Shown in pieces: positions 42,501-54,058 of a stretch of DNA of 64,000 nucleotides. A program made the position numbers and the translations under genes. Under the pieces are notes generated by a model that saw only the letters and a list, made by a program, of their open reading frames with translations, was not told where the DNA came from and did no database searches. Positions within the stretch are counted from its first letter, which is position 1; each line of letters starts with the position of its first letter. Source of the DNA: Osedax frankpressi (taxonomy: Eukaryota > Annelida > Polychaeta > Sabellida > Siboglinidae); the NCBI GenBank assembly GCA_964035775.1, contig OZ038314.1:34501190-34565189 (forward strand), read 5' to 3'.

Positions 42501-45500
42501 TACTTACTACTCTACTCACACCTACCTACTTACTACTCTACTCACACCTACCTACTTACTACCCCACTTACACCTACCAACTTACTACCCCACTTACCAA
42601 CTTACTACCCCACTCACACCTACCAACTTACTACCCCACTCACACCTACCTACTTACTACCCCACTCACACCTACCTACTTACTACTCTACTCACACTTA
42701 CCAACTTACTACTCCACTCACCAACTTACTACCCCACTCACACTTACCAACTTACTACTCTACTCACACCTACCTACTTAATACTCTACTCACACTTACC
42801 TACTTACTACCCTACTCACACCTACCTACTTACTACTCTACTCACACCTACCTACTTACTACTCTACTCACACCTACCTACTTACTACCCCACTCACACT
42901 CACCAACTTACTACTCTACTCACACCTACCAACTTACTACTCTACTCACACCTACCTACTTACTACTCTACTCACACCTACCTACTTACTACTCTACTCA
43001 CACCTACCTACTTACTACTCTACTCACACCTACCTACTTACTACCCCACTTACACCTACCAACTTACTACCCCACTTACCAACTTACTACCCCACTCACA
43101 CCTACCAACTTACTACCCCACTCACACCTACCTACTTACTACCCCACTCACACCTACCTACTTACTACTCTACTCACACTTACCAACTTACTACTCCACT
43201 CACCAACTTACTACCCCACTCACACTTACCAACTTACTACTCTACTCACACCTACCTACTTACTACCCCACTCACCAACTTACTACTCTACTCACACCTA
43301 CCAACTTACTACTCTACTCACACCTACCTACTTACTACCCCACTCACCAACTTACTACCCCACTCACACTGACAAACTTACTACCCCACTCACACTTACC
43401 AACTTACTACCCCTCTCACACCTACTAACTTAATACCCAACTCACACCTACCAACTAGTTAAATAACCACACCTCCAGCACTGACTGGTGTAGTTAAATA
43501 ACCACACCTCCAGAACTGACCAACTAGTTAAATAACCACACCTCCAGCACTGACTGGTGTAGTTAAATAACCACACCTCCAGCACTGACTGGTGTAGTTA
43601 AATAACCACACCTGTAGCACTGACTGGTGTAGTTAAATAACCACACCTCCAGCACTGACTGGTGTAGTTAAATAACCACACCTCCAGCACTGACTGGTGT
43701 AGTTAAATAACCACACCTCCAGTACTGACTGGTGTAGTTAAATAACCACACCTCCAGCATTGACTGGTGTAGTTAAATAACCACACCTCCAGCACTGACT
43801 GGTGTAGTTAAATAACCACACCTCCAGCACTGACCAACTAGTTAAATAACCACACCTCCAGCACTGACCAACTAGTTAAATAACCACACCTCCAGCACTG
43901 ACCAACTAGTTAAATAACTACACCTCCAGCACTGACCAACTAGTTAAATAACCACACCTCCAGCACTGACTGGTGTAGTTAAATAACCACACCTCCAGCA
44001 CTGACTGGTGTAGTTAAATAACCACACCTCCAGCACTGACTGGTGTAGTTAAATAACCACACCTCCAGCACTGACTGGTGTAGTTAAATAACCACACCTC
44101 CAGCACTGACTGGTGTAGTTAAATAACCACACCTCCAGCACTGACTGGTGTAGTTAAATAACCACACCTCCAGTACTGACTGGTGTAGTTAAATAACCAC
44201 ACCTCCAGTACTGACTGGTGTAGTTAAATAACCACACCTCCAGCACTGACTGGTGTAGTTAAATAACCACACCTCCAGCATTGACTGGTGTAGTTAAATA
44301 ACCACACCTCCAGCATTGACTGGTGTAGTTAAATAACCACACCTCCAGCACTGACCAACTAGTTAAATAACCACACCTCCAGCACTGACCAACTAGTTAA
44401 ATAACCACACCTCCAGCATTGACTGGTGTAGTTAAATAACCACACCTCCAGCATTGACTGGTGTAGTTAAATAACCACACCTCCAGTACTGACTGGTGTA
44501 GTTAAATAACCACACCTCCAGCACTGACTGGTGTAGTTAAATAACCACACCTCCAGCATTGACTGGTGTAGTTAAATAACCACACCTCCAGCATTGACTG
44601 GTGTAGTTAAATAACCACACCTCCAGCATTGACTGGTGTAGTTAAATAACCACACCTCCAGCATTGACTGGTGTAGTTAAATAACCACACCTCCAGCACT
44701 GACCAACTAGTTAAATAACCACACCTCCAGCACTGACTGGTGTAGTTAAATAACTACACCTACTTACATCGATGGTGAGGTGATTTCTTCTAATAATTAT
44801 ATGAACTTATTTTCCTGTTCTAATTTACTATGAATCGTAGTTGAACGGAGCTCTGACCATTGGCACCCTGGACGGAGCAAACGTCGAGATGCGCGAGGAA
44901 ATGGGACCAGAGAACATCTTCATCTTCGGGATGACCGTCGATGAAGTGAACAAGCTTGCCAGCGATGGGTTCGTGTAGACAATACGTTAATACTTCGATC
45001 TTATATCTTGAAAATAGTGAATTGCACGATAAGCATATTTTATTTGTTATTCCTCATCGAATTCTAGTACCACATCTCCAGCCTAACTAAACTATTATTA
45101 TTTATGCTGATTTCTTCTGCCTAGTAAAGTATGATCTCTGACGAATTACGTAATTATTTAACTTAAGATCTGTTTCCATGGTAATAATACGGGACATGAC
45201 AAACTTTCAAAGTATTAAATTTTGATAACAGATATTAAAACCCAGATTTAATATTTACACTGAAGAGATATAATCCCATAAATAAATCAGTATCTGATAA
45301 CAAGACTTTACTAGAAAGAATTACGTTATGGAGTTTGTTATGAAGTTTATTATGGAGTTTGTTATGGAGTTTGTTATGAAGTTTATTATGGAGTTTGTTA
45401 TGGAGTTTGTTATGAAGTTTATTATGGAGTTTGTTATAGAGTTTGTTATGGAGTTTGTTATGAAGTTTGTTATGAAGTTTGTTATGGAGTTTGTTATGGA

Positions 45501-48294
45501 GTTTGTTATGGAGTTTGTTATGAAGTTTGTTATGGAGTTTGTTATGGAGTTTGTTATGGAGTTTGTTATGGAGTTTGTTATGGAGTTTGTTATGGAGTTT
45601 GTTATGGAGTTTGTTATGGAGTTTGTTATGGAGTTTGTTATGGAGTTTGTTATGGAGTTTGTTATGGAGTTTATTATGGAGTTTATTGTGAAGTTTGTTA
45701 TGGAGTTTATTATGGAGTTTGTTATGGAGTTTGTTATGGAGTTTGTTATGGAGTTTGTTATGGAGTTTGTTATGGAGTTTGTTATGGAGTTTGTTATGGA
45801 GTTTGTTATGGAGTTTGTTATGGAGTTTGTTATGGAGTTTGTTATGTAGTTTGTTATGGAGTTTGTTATGGAGTTAGTTATGGAGTTTGTAATGGAGTTT
45901 ATTATGGAGTTTGTTTGTCCAAGTTAGCGTCGAAGGTCCATTCTTGAAATATTATTTCTCTATTCTAATAGTTACGGTGATTTGATTAGTTCATAAAAAT
46001 GGCAGTTATAAAAAGGTGTTGATATTCATTATTTATTAGGTGGGTTTAATTCCATGTTCGCCGATGTAATATCCTAAAAAATTAATCTGCTAAGTGCTAA
46101 TAATACATTAACAATCGTTATTATATCGGGTAATTAATTAAGAATGTTATAAAATTGATTGTTTGTGCATGATAGGTTTATATTAGAGGTGTGAATGTTT
46201 AAACGGATGTATGGTTTTTATTTAAGATTGTCTAAATGAATTGCATTTACCTTTCATATCAATGTCGTAGTGGTATTTTAATGGGAAAGCATTGTCGAGT
46301 ATAGATCTTCGTAATGTCTGCTAATAAAATCTTCAATTCGGTTTACATTTCTCCGTTAATTACGGCGTATTTGCATTAAATCTTCGATAACGTCGATCTT
46401 GCATTCCTTCGATTTCGCGATGTTCGTGTATTTGGATCTCAATCCTACTAAATAAAACATCCGAACCCGTAACTAAAAAACTCAAGAGTTCATTCGAATG
46501 TTGATATTGCAAGCAACGCGTTGCTGTATGTCTACTGTCCGATGTTTGTTATTCATTGAACACCCACGCAGGTCAAAGGTCGTTTAACATACGACCTTTG
46601 TGTTGTGCATGTGCACGTTTGCGTCATTATGGTGTCCGCTATTACGCGACTAATAACAATATTTTTAGAACTTTGTTGAACAATGTTAATCTGTTTTTAA
46701 AAATGTACAATAATACAATTAAATTAAAACATAAACATAAACTCCTCAACTGATTTACTCTTGTATTCAGTTAACGCTATTAGTTTATTAAATAGTGCAG
46801 CATATATATGAATTATTAAATACTAAAATCATAAGAAATTTTAGTTAAATATCTTTAGTAAAAAAACTCACTCATGTTTAGTTTAAACTTTTTATAATAT
46901 ATTTTCTATCACTAGATCTTGCCAACTTTCTAAAAGAGCTAAAGTTTCTTTTTTCAAAATTCTAATACCCACTATATATTTATATATTCAAAATAATAAA
47001 TATTGGAAATTTACATTTTAGTATTATCTTTGGAGAATGTACTTAAAATAGGAGTACATTTATATGGTAGAAAATTAAAGTTTGTTAAGTATTTGTGTCT
47101 ACTTCTGTTTCTATTTTAATAGGCATTTACAGAATAAGCAACATATCTGCGATTTAAACTGGATTACTGATGTTTATTATCAGATTTTAAAATTTATTTA
47201 CATTTTTGCTGAAATTACAGATATCATCCACATCAATACTATGAACGTAATCCTGAACTTAAGTTGGCTATAGACCAGATCCGCGGAGGTTACTACAGTG
47301 AACAAGAACCCGATATGTTCCATGACATCTGCAATAATCTTCTCGAACAAGATAGGTTTGTATTTGTAATCACAGATTTAGTATTATTATTAACTAAATG
47401 TTATTAATTTACTTTTTTTTATTAAATCATACTAAACTACATTAGTATTATATAATACTCTTTAAACTTAAATTTAACGTTATTCATTTAACTACTTTTT
47501 TTTTTGTTTTATTTAGGTTTATGTTATTGGCTGATTACGAATCTTACATTAAATGCCAGGACATTGTAAGCAAAACATTTGAGGTTTTCCTTACGTAGTT
47601 CCTAATAATCATTAGAATATTCTAATTAATTATAATCAAATCAAAAAAATCTATATTAAATACTTTAGATAGTTATGAATTATGATTTTTCAGGATAAAG
47701 ATAAGTGGACAAAGATGGCACTAATGAATATTGCTGGTTCTGGAAAGTTTTCTAGCGATAGGACAATTGAAGTTAGTTAATCGATTATCTCAATTATCTC
47801 ATAAATTCTTAGTGACATCAATTTATTTTCACACAATAAAAATGGTACCTACTATAAAAACAATAAGAATTATAATTAAATAAATTAATATTCAATGATA
47901 AACATATTTAATATCTATTGGATGCATGAACACATTTTTAGTGAAACTTAATAGCTTATCTATTTAACGATAAATTTTGCATATTTTTTAATTAGTAGAC
48001 AATTTTTATAGTTTCTACAACTTTACAAGTCCTCTATAAATTTTATAATATTATAAAGCTATAGCTAATGTTATTTGTTTGAAACTAAATTAAGTATAAA
48101 GTATTATTATAAAATAATTGATGACTATTTAATATGAATTAACAACTTATGTATAACTAATAATTCAGGAATATGCACGTGATATTTGGAATGTTGAACC
48201 AAATAAGAATATGAAAATACCTGCACCTTATGAAACACCATTAAAAGTTGACACATATTGTAAAGGAGTTACAACTAAAAGATTTAAATCTTAA
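26804..48294 (+). CDS. GlyP: Glycogen phosphorylase, complete, 855 aa
   Basis: PLP enzyme releasing glucose-1-phosphate from glycogen in the cytosol. Exons: 26804-27049, 32097-32198, 32321-32503, 34123-34254, 35527-35638, 36658-36740, 37428-37571, 38584-38676, 38865-39011, 39536-39699, 40071-40185, 40458-40550, 40786-40875, 41597-41722, 41978-42199, 44841-44968, 47221-47355, 47517-47565, 47694-47771, 48169-48294. All phases agree. Start [19 protein letters not shown]; Ser16 sits in the RRQISVRG site that phosphorylase kinase uses, so Ca2+/cAMP control is likely retained. Other landmarks: [53 protein letters not shown] and [10 protein letters not shown], with the PLP-binding Lys at the end of exon 15. 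Length fits the family (about 840 aa). Exons are much richer in G+C than the introns, which are packed with satellites. Poly(A) signal at 48527. Confidence 0.97.
27140..27230. repeat. Two adjacent near-perfect palindromes
   Basis: The first is aatattaccaatggtaacta facing tagttaccattgttaatatt (about 27154-27193), with one mismatch over 20-bp arms. The second is ataattctaattagat facing atctaattggaattat (about 27196-27230), also with one mismatch. They sit in phosphorylase intron 1. Confidence 0.8.
27732..29308. repeat. 13-bp satellite (attattacattat)n, about 1.57 kb, nearly invariant
   Basis: About 120 copies with almost no sequence drift except at the two ends. The unit is free of stops in one strand's frames, giving a spurious 505-codon open frame. 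Its uniformity points to recent expansion or ongoing homogenisation. In phosphorylase intron 1. Confidence 0.97.
29800..29975. other. GC-richer island in phosphorylase intron 1
   Basis: A stretch of about 175 bp stands out from the surrounding AT-rich intron. No phase-consistent phosphorylase exon, RNA gene or protein match was recognised. It could be an unannotated exon, an enhancer or a transposon relic. Confidence 0.3.
30208..30446. repeat. Polypyrimidine low-complexity tract (cctccctacc)n
   Basis: Degenerate cctccctccctacctacctc runs with no regular unit. Intronic. Confidence 0.85.
31298..31402. repeat. 7-bp palindromic repeat (TGTACAY)n
   Basis: About 14 copies alternating acattgt and acactgt around TGTAC. 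Every unit contains the self-complementary TGTACA, so the array can form many alternative hairpins. Intronic in phosphorylase. Confidence 0.9.
33335..33416. repeat. (TA)n microsatellite
   Basis: TA tracts with short TG interruptions in phosphorylase intron 3. Confidence 0.95.
34260..34806. repeat. 10-bp tandem repeat (agaagctatt)n, about 53 copies
   Basis: Units of agaagctatt or agaagctttt with a larger duplicated block (the tttttaaaggttttagaagc segment occurs twice). The array begins about 6 nt into phosphorylase intron 4, right after the GTAACC donor. Confidence 0.95.
35059..35100. repeat. (AC)n/(TA)n microsatellite
   Basis: A short cacacacacacatacacaca tract bounded by TA repeats in phosphorylase intron 4. 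Confidence 0.9.
35732..35836. repeat. (TA)n microsatellite
   Basis: Long TA run with TGTA interruptions shortly after the donor at 35639 in phosphorylase intron 5. Confidence 0.95.
36177..36567. repeat. (CTGCTA)n hexamer / (CTA)n trinucleotide array
   Basis: About 390 bp of ctgctactgctactgctact passing into pure cta repeats at the right end. The poly-Leu frame is a repeat artefact, as the array lies in phosphorylase intron 5, upstream of the acceptor at 36657. Confidence 0.95.
36752..36912. repeat. Degenerate gtagagtgtagggt repeat
   Basis: Loose repeats of about 7-14 bp start about 11 nt after the donor at 36741 of phosphorylase intron 6. Confidence 0.8.
37816..38205. repeat. 9-bp tandem repeat (ctgtactta)n, about 42 copies
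   Basis: Nearly perfect at the left, drifting to the right where a tagatcttattgtactta variant recurs. In phosphorylase intron 7. Confidence 0.95.
39418..39511. repeat. (TA)n microsatellite
   Basis: TA tracts end about 25 bp before the phosphorylase acceptor at 39535. Confidence 0.95.
40190..40405. repeat. Pyrimidine-rich low-complexity tract
   Basis: Dense tctccctctccatctcc sequence begins right after the donor GTTATA at 40186. It forms most of phosphorylase intron 11. Confidence 0.85.
40876..41195. repeat. 22-bp tandem repeat starting exactly at a splice donor
   Basis: About 14 copies of gtctatgtgagatctaagtg plus ag. The first copy begins with the GT of the donor of phosphorylase exon 40786-40875. 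Each repeat recreates gag|gtctat, so the donor-like junction is reiterated. Confidence 0.93.
41462..41545. repeat. 28-bp repeat, 3 copies
   Basis: Three copies of gtaatacttattccagacca plus attagtat lie upstream of the acceptor of phosphorylase exon 14. Confidence 0.88.
41757..41825. repeat. C-rich tract (cccacccctcc)n
   Basis: The tract lies between phosphorylase exon 14 and the relic duplicate of exon 15. It may have served as the polypyrimidine tract of the duplicated acceptor. Confidence 0.8.
41851..41900 (+). pseudogene. Decayed duplicate of the start of phosphorylase exon 15
   Basis: The sequence catccagtttgattcaggct, continuing atcgtatggcaaactcatta, parallels tatccaggcggctccaggct and atcatatggctaaactcatc at the real acceptor (41971-42010). 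About three quarters of the bases match over some 50 bp, including the CAG acceptor. The copy frameshifts and soon meets a stop in frame with exon 14, so it is probably a relic of a tandem exon duplication rather than a working alternative exon. Confidence 0.65.
41978..42199 (+). CDS. GlyP: Phosphorylase exon 15 with the PLP lysine
   Basis: The 74-codon exon runs from [14 protein letters not shown] through [20 protein letters not shown] to GTGNMKFM. It includes the Lys that forms the Schiff base with pyridoxal phosphate. Its donor GTACTC is immediately followed by the 26-bp array, with the first repeat unit beginning at +2. A decayed copy of this exon's first 45 nt or so lies 120 bp upstream (see 41851-41900). 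Confidence 0.95.
42200..43452. repeat. 26-bp tandem repeat, about 47 copies, starting at a donor
   Basis: Units of ctcacacctacctacttact plus actcta, with shorter variants. The array starts 2 nt into phosphorylase intron 15 and abuts the 35-bp array on its right. Confidence 0.95.
43455..44755. repeat. 35-bp tandem repeat, about 37 copies
   Basis: Units of gtagttaaataaccacacct plus ccagcactgactggt. Two variants interdigitate: gactggtgtagtt and gaccaactagtt. With the neighbouring 26-bp array this makes 2.5 kb of satellite in one intron, ending 85 bp before exon 16. Confidence 0.95.
45327..45917. repeat. 12-bp tandem repeat (gagtttgttatg)n, about 49 copies
   Basis: Nearly perfect array in phosphorylase intron 16. 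The MEFV and WSLL frames across it are artefacts. Confidence 0.95.
46570..46600. promoter_or_regulatory. DR1-like nuclear-receptor site overlapping a perfect hairpin
   Basis: AGGTCA-A-AGGTCG (46570-46582) resembles a direct repeat with 1-bp spacing, as bound by HNF4/RXR-type receptors. The overlapping caaaggtcgt (46574-46583) and acgacctttg (46591-46600) form a perfect 10-bp stem with a 7-nt loop. It lies in a GC-richer patch of phosphorylase intron 16. Function is inferred from the motif only. Confidence 0.35.
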
Positions 48295-48440
48295 TCACCA
48301 AATATAAATTCTTCAAGAAAATGCATGTAAATAGATTTAAATTCTAGTTCTCAAAAGAATTTTCTAATATTAAAATAATATTTTGTATTTTACAGGAACA
48401 AGAAACTGTAGAATCTGCAGAAATAGTACAGAGATATTAA
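48268..48440 (+). CDS. GlyP: Possible alternative phosphorylase C-terminal exon
   Basis: A well-formed acceptor (tttgtattttacag) at 48395 precedes an open frame EQETVESAEIVQRY and stop, 48396-48440. A candidate donor GTTACA at 48268 inside exon 20 would join it in phase after DTYCKG. This would replace the VTTKRFKS tail with a more acidic one. The GTTACA donor type is used elsewhere (SMYD exon 20418-20325). No transcript evidence is available, so it may equally be 3' UTR. Confidence 0.4.
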
Positions 48441-48575
48441 TCTAACCAATTAAACTTATATTATCCTAGTTATTTCAAATCAGTGCTATTTGTTTTATTA
48501 TTAGTAAGTATGCTTTATGAATGAATAATAAATATTATAACAATATTATAACATTATTTATTATTAATAAACAAT
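48295..48575. other. Convergent 3' ends of phosphorylase and eEF1-gamma
   Basis: Only 281 bp separate the two stop codons. A plus-strand AATAAA is at 48527-48532 and a minus-strand AATAAA at 48562-48557. The two mRNAs therefore probably overlap in antisense at their 3' ends. Confidence 0.65.
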
Positions 48576-51500
48576 TTATTTGAAAATCTTTCCTTGGTTG
48601 AAAGTTTTTCCATCAAATTTACCTTCCCAGAGGAAGTATTCTTCGATCATCTTGCGAGTTTTATCTGAACCATAATCTAATTTTTTCCATTTATAAGATT
48701 CATAATCTACTTGTAGATCAGGTGATTGTTCAAAGGCTAGATCTTGACCTTTCCAGCACCATATTCCAGAAATAGATCCATTGTTATTTTCTCCAAAAAC
48801 AATAACTGAACCAAATCCATGCTTGCGAAGCCGATCAAGGCGCTGAAACATACCTATAAATGTGTAAATGATAAAATCAAGATAATTATAAAGATTTTAC
48901 TCATAAACAAAGTTATATTAAAATTAATCATGTCAAATAATATACAATATTCCATTTTAATCATGAATATATTAAATAAAAAATTGTATAAATAATTTAT
49001 AAAATTCATATTATCTATGATATAGAATATAAAATGCATACTATCAAAAAATAAATTCTGTAAAAATTTATTTTCAATAACTTTTTATTGCATGTTTATA
49101 GAAAATAAGATTTTCAGGTTAATTTCATTTTTTAAATGGTAATAATATATATATCTTAAAATATTATATATATTAACTATTGATATTGCAGATACAAAAG
49201 TATTTATAATATTAAGATCGGTTTACATATAATAAAAAATACAGAATTATCAGCAAAACTAATGGCGAAATTTAAAAATATATTTGCGTGATTCGACCAC
49301 ATCAAAAATGAATTTACAGAATTCCCATGGAAACTAAAATCAAATAAGTTTTCAACAGAATCTAATCTAAAAATGATATTATTATTTAATAATATACTTA
49401 TTTAAATGATTTATACTTAATAAATAAGATGTGAAATTAAACAGATAATTCATTTTAAAAAACTAAGATAAATACAATAAATACTACAATAAATATTCAT
49501 AATTCTAAAATCATATTGCTCCCTAGATAAAGGTGATTTTATATAAAATATATTCATTTCTTTATAGAAATTGTAAAATGCTATAAAATTTGGAATATAA
49601 TGTGGAAAATGAATGTATATCAAATTTGTAAACCATCGCACAATCGCAGGAATTCAAAACATTTTGGCAAAGGATTCAAAATGTGAAATTGAGTTTTAAT
49701 TTGGAATATAAATTACTAAGAACATATTATGCAAAAAAAAATTATTTGGAAATCATACAAGAGTTATTTCTTAGATTATTCTATATATATTATTAGTATT
49801 ATTATTTATATATTGTAGTAATCTAATTTTATTATATACTACAATTACAAATAATTTTAAATCGAAAATTATCCTCTAAATATAAAACTCCTTAAATATA
49901 TTATTATTGAAAATCTTTGATTCTACATAATAACTACTTTTGTTTAAAAAATTAAACAATATCATGTTATAGGGAAGAAATTATAATTTTCAATTACCAT
50001 TCAAATTACCTAAATTAAATTTACTATATTTTGTATGTAAAGAATAGATCAAAAAATATCAATAACATTTATAAATTAGATAGTATTGCCCATAACAGAA
50101 TTAGTTATTATTTCTCATGGAATGTAATTATTACTAATTATTGCATAATTTATTTATCATTCATTATATATCTAAATATAATATATGTATATTTAATATA
50201 ATATTAAAAACTAATTTATTTTGATTAAAAACATTGTTTATTTTCAATATTACCAAATTTTGTATAAAAAAGTTGTAAATATTAAGTGGCTTTCTCATTG
50301 GCGAGAAGTTAGCTTAAAATGTTCATTACACTAGTAATGACAGCATTTTATCTTGGTATGGTAAAAATGCATCAAAGAGTGTATTTAAATGAGATTTTCA
50401 TGTTTATAATCAACATGCAATTTAATTTGTATCAAATTAGTTTATATATTAATTTAACATTAATTATAATCAACAATATATGAATTAGTATGCAATAATT
50501 AGACAGCACAAAAACTAAAAAACTAGACGATGTAACTAATATGTAATATTATTTAATTATTTTGATTATATAACAAAAAAAAATAAAATTTACAATGTTT
50601 TCCTGGGAATCAAAATAATTCATTTTGTGGCATACAGGATTTGATCATATAGAATTGATGTGAACCCATAATTATAAATATGATTTTAATTAAAAAATTA
50701 TAAATTTTACTTACAAAAAAACTTACAGAAATAAATACAAAAATTAAATAATGAATAAATATATAGTAAAAGAATAACCAGTAATTAAGTTGCAGCTCAT
50801 GAAAGCAAGTTTCAGTTCTTCTGGGAATTTGTATTCTCCATACCAGACAGAGTAACACGATGGATCAAATTTCTCAAAGAAGTATGGGAGTGCAATCGAA
50901 GCAGTGTTTTCATTGGAGTAAACCTTCTTCCAATCATCCATTACAAACGTACCTTTTGGCATAGCGGCAAAGGGATCATTAGTGGGAGGATCTTGTGGAG
51001 TATCATCTTCTTCGGGTGCGGATTCTTTAGGTTTCTTCTCGACTTTGGGAGTTTCAGCTTTGGGTTTTTTCTCTTTTTTCTCGTTAGTTTTAGGGTGTAA
51101 TTCATTATATTTCTTGGTATCAAATTGAGCCATTTTATCACATGGATTCACTGTACCGAGAACAGATTTAACATTTGGCTGATTAACAACAGTTTCAAAC
51201 CACCTGTTGACGTTTGCAAATGGCTTGCGGAATTCGACATCTACTACGGTTGTGTACAGAGATAACAAATCACAAACCACCGATATATCGGCTAGGGTTA
51301 TTCGTTCGCCAACGAGGAAAGTTTTAGTTTCGAGAGCCGAGTTTAAAACCTCCAACGAACGACGGACATCGGTTTTAGCGCGTTCAGTAGTTTGTTTATT
51401 AAATTGCGACACGCCGAGGCACGGGTAAACCCAGTTTGCTGTAGCCGGAGTGAATTCCGCATTACCAAAACTAATCCACTGTTGTACAGAAGCCACGGCA

Positions 51501-52179
51501 ACTGGCGTTGTACCTCTGAAAGTATCATTTGAAACAATTGAAGCAATGGCATTTGTTTCAAATAAATATTCTCCAGATTTAGTTTCATATGCAGGAACCT
51601 GTAAAATATATTATACAATGAAAATCTATAATATAATTATATTTTGTAATATATATACTAAAATTTAATTGATATGCCAACATATATTAAAAGTATAATC
51701 TGAAATAGTATATAATATAATAAGTATAATCATGTTTGTGTAAATATATACTAAAATTTTAATATTATTAGAAAAATGATATACAAAATTATTCTAGGCA
51801 CTATTATTATGATTGGTATATCCACGTGTAACCAAGATATATAATATAATTAATTATATTAGTATATATGAATTTAAATATAAATTAAATGAGTTGGTAA
51901 AAATTACCTTTCCGAGAGGGAACTTCTTCAAAAATTCTGGAGTACGATTTGTCACTCCCATAGTGAAATCAGGAACATTTATCTTTGCTCCACTATATTT
52001 AGCAGCGATGAGAGCTTTGTTTGCTCTGAAGTTATCAGGATAGGTGTATAATGTCTACAAAATGCAGTAGAATTAATAGAATAAATTACAAGGAATACTT
52101 TTATCATCATATTATATATTTTTCTAGGATACTTCAACGATAATTCAATAAAAACAAATAAATAACTAACTCCGTCCAT
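48576..52179 (-). CDS. eEF1G: Translation elongation factor 1-gamma, complete, 417 aa
   Basis: Structural subunit of the eEF1B complex that recharges eEF1A with GTP during translation. Exons: 52179-52171, 52054-51908, 51598-50779, 48853-48576; all phases agree (1254 nt). Start MDG joins [20 protein letters not shown]. The first half is a GST-like N-domain ([26 protein letters not shown]) and C-domain ([20 protein letters not shown]). A Lys/Pro/Glu-rich linker follows ([20 protein letters not shown]). The C-terminal EF1G domain runs from [19 protein letters not shown] to [11 protein letters not shown] and stop. Length is close to the usual 410-440 aa. The 1.9-kb last intron carries nothing recognisable. 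The 5' side has CCAAT on the coding strand at 52237-52233 and a pyrimidine run (cttccttt) before the ATG. That run could be a 5' TOP motif or a splice acceptor. Confidence 0.97.
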
Positions 52180-52190
52180 TTTTACGTCTA
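52180..52190 (-). promoter_or_regulatory. Acceptor-like site 8 nt before the eEF1-gamma start codon
   Basis: On the minus strand the sequence cttcctttag is followed by acgtaaaaATG. It matches a 3' splice acceptor. It may close a 5' UTR intron or mark a spliced-leader addition site; alternatively the pyrimidines are a TOP-like mRNA start. Confidence 0.4.
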
Positions 52191-54058
52191 AAGGAAGTTG
52201 TGCTGCTGTCAAACTCGTCTTCCGTACTTTTGATTGGCAGGTCCCCGGATGAATTATAATTTTCTCAGCAAATCAATATATTAAATTAATATATATGTTT
52301 GATTGTTGGGAAAATTATTAACATAGTAAAGTTTACAGGTTTTAAATAATAGTTATATTTGTTTATAATTTATCTAAATATATCTATTCAATTATTGAAT
52401 GGTTAAATGCATTTAAATTATTATTTTTACATAACATCTACAAATAGATCATATTAACAAATATATACTGTATTTTGAAATCACATAAAAATAATACCTT
52501 TATAATTTTATCTGTAGTTAATAATATATAATATAGTACAGCTAATATCATTCATTTAATAAATATATCATTATTTTTGAAAATGCATATATTAAATTAT
52601 TTATAAACTTCTAGAAATAAAATAATAGTTTAGCAATTATACTAAGTTTATTATTATTATAATAATAATGTTAATATCATATTTGAATTAGGTTTAAAAC
52701 ATTTTGAAAGGATTAACATATATTTATACATACCTCACATTCAACATTAAATATATATATATATATAAACATGTATATAAATTATTATTACATATTAATT
52801 AGATAATTTTCTGTCTAAAATGTAATACATTATGTGTTATATTACTAATGAATATTTCTATAAACTGTGTCTTTATCAAAATTTAATAATAATAATTCAT
52901 ATTTATAATCTATAAATCTTTATTAAATGTAAATTACAGAATAAACTAGAGATTAACCGCTAAAATTCACTATTAACTTTCTTAGACATTAATAGAATCA
53001 CAAAGTAATATCCACCCACTGAAAAATATTATGCAAATTAATAAAGTTCATAAATCACTGAATAGAACTTGATATATTATCATAAATATATGCAGAATTT
53101 TTATTAAAAGTATGCTTAAAATTCATAACATTTCATTCAGTGATTTATATGTATTGTTAATTTACATACGATCTTCCACTAGTTTCAATTCTCATTTTGA
53201 CTTACATTTAATATGCATACTCGCTCTCCTAATAAACAAATCTACATCCATAATGCTGAATATTAATTGATTAAATGTAAAATTATCTGACGACTAAATA
53301 CAGTACGGCAGAATTGTTTATCTTAAATGATCTATGTATGACTGTGTGACTGTAATCTCAGTGCATTCCTATACGTATCATAAAACTTCATTGTAATATG
53401 CAATAATATCCCAGTTATAACACGCTCGCTATAATACATGCTACAATGTCCCATCTAATGAAAAGTCCAAAATTGACGCCAATAGCTTATCAACACAATA
53501 ACAATATTTTCCGAGGCGTTTGTTACGATTACACACTCATTATTGCAGTTTAATGGCTACCTTGTGATTTTTCAAAGTCTCTTGGCACTTACAAAATATA
53601 ACCAATAATTTATTTCTATCGATAAATCGATATACAATCTCTATAATTATGATAATTAACTTCAAATTAACTTTACATTAACTTTGTATCAACTTTATAT
53701 CAACTTTATGTTTAACTTTATATCAACTTTTCCGTAGATAAAATAAAAACTCCAACTAACAAAATACCTCAAATAAATAATAATATACACAACTGACTCA
53801 CTTCGTATAAACTAATATTTAATAATCTTATAACAATATTAGTGGAAATATGTCTTACAATTAATTCTACAATGAACCAATAAATAGATCTTCCATAATA
53901 TACAATAATGCAGTTTTATTAAGGCATATATATTAATAATCTTGGAGTATACATTAAATTCTGACCATACAATGGTAAATTATATCGATATCAATTATAT
54001 TTGTAAATATATATAGATACGGTCTATATTTATATATATATATATGTTATATCCATAA

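Noticed and set aside
42200-42781. Extension of phosphorylase exon 15 into a Thr/Leu/Tyr-rich tail
   Set aside because: The next conserved residues (LNGALTIG) resume at 44841 in phase after a GT donor at 42200, so the tail is intronic repeat.
45328-45849. 173-codon MEFV repeat frame
   Set aside because: 12-bp satellite in phosphorylase intron 16.
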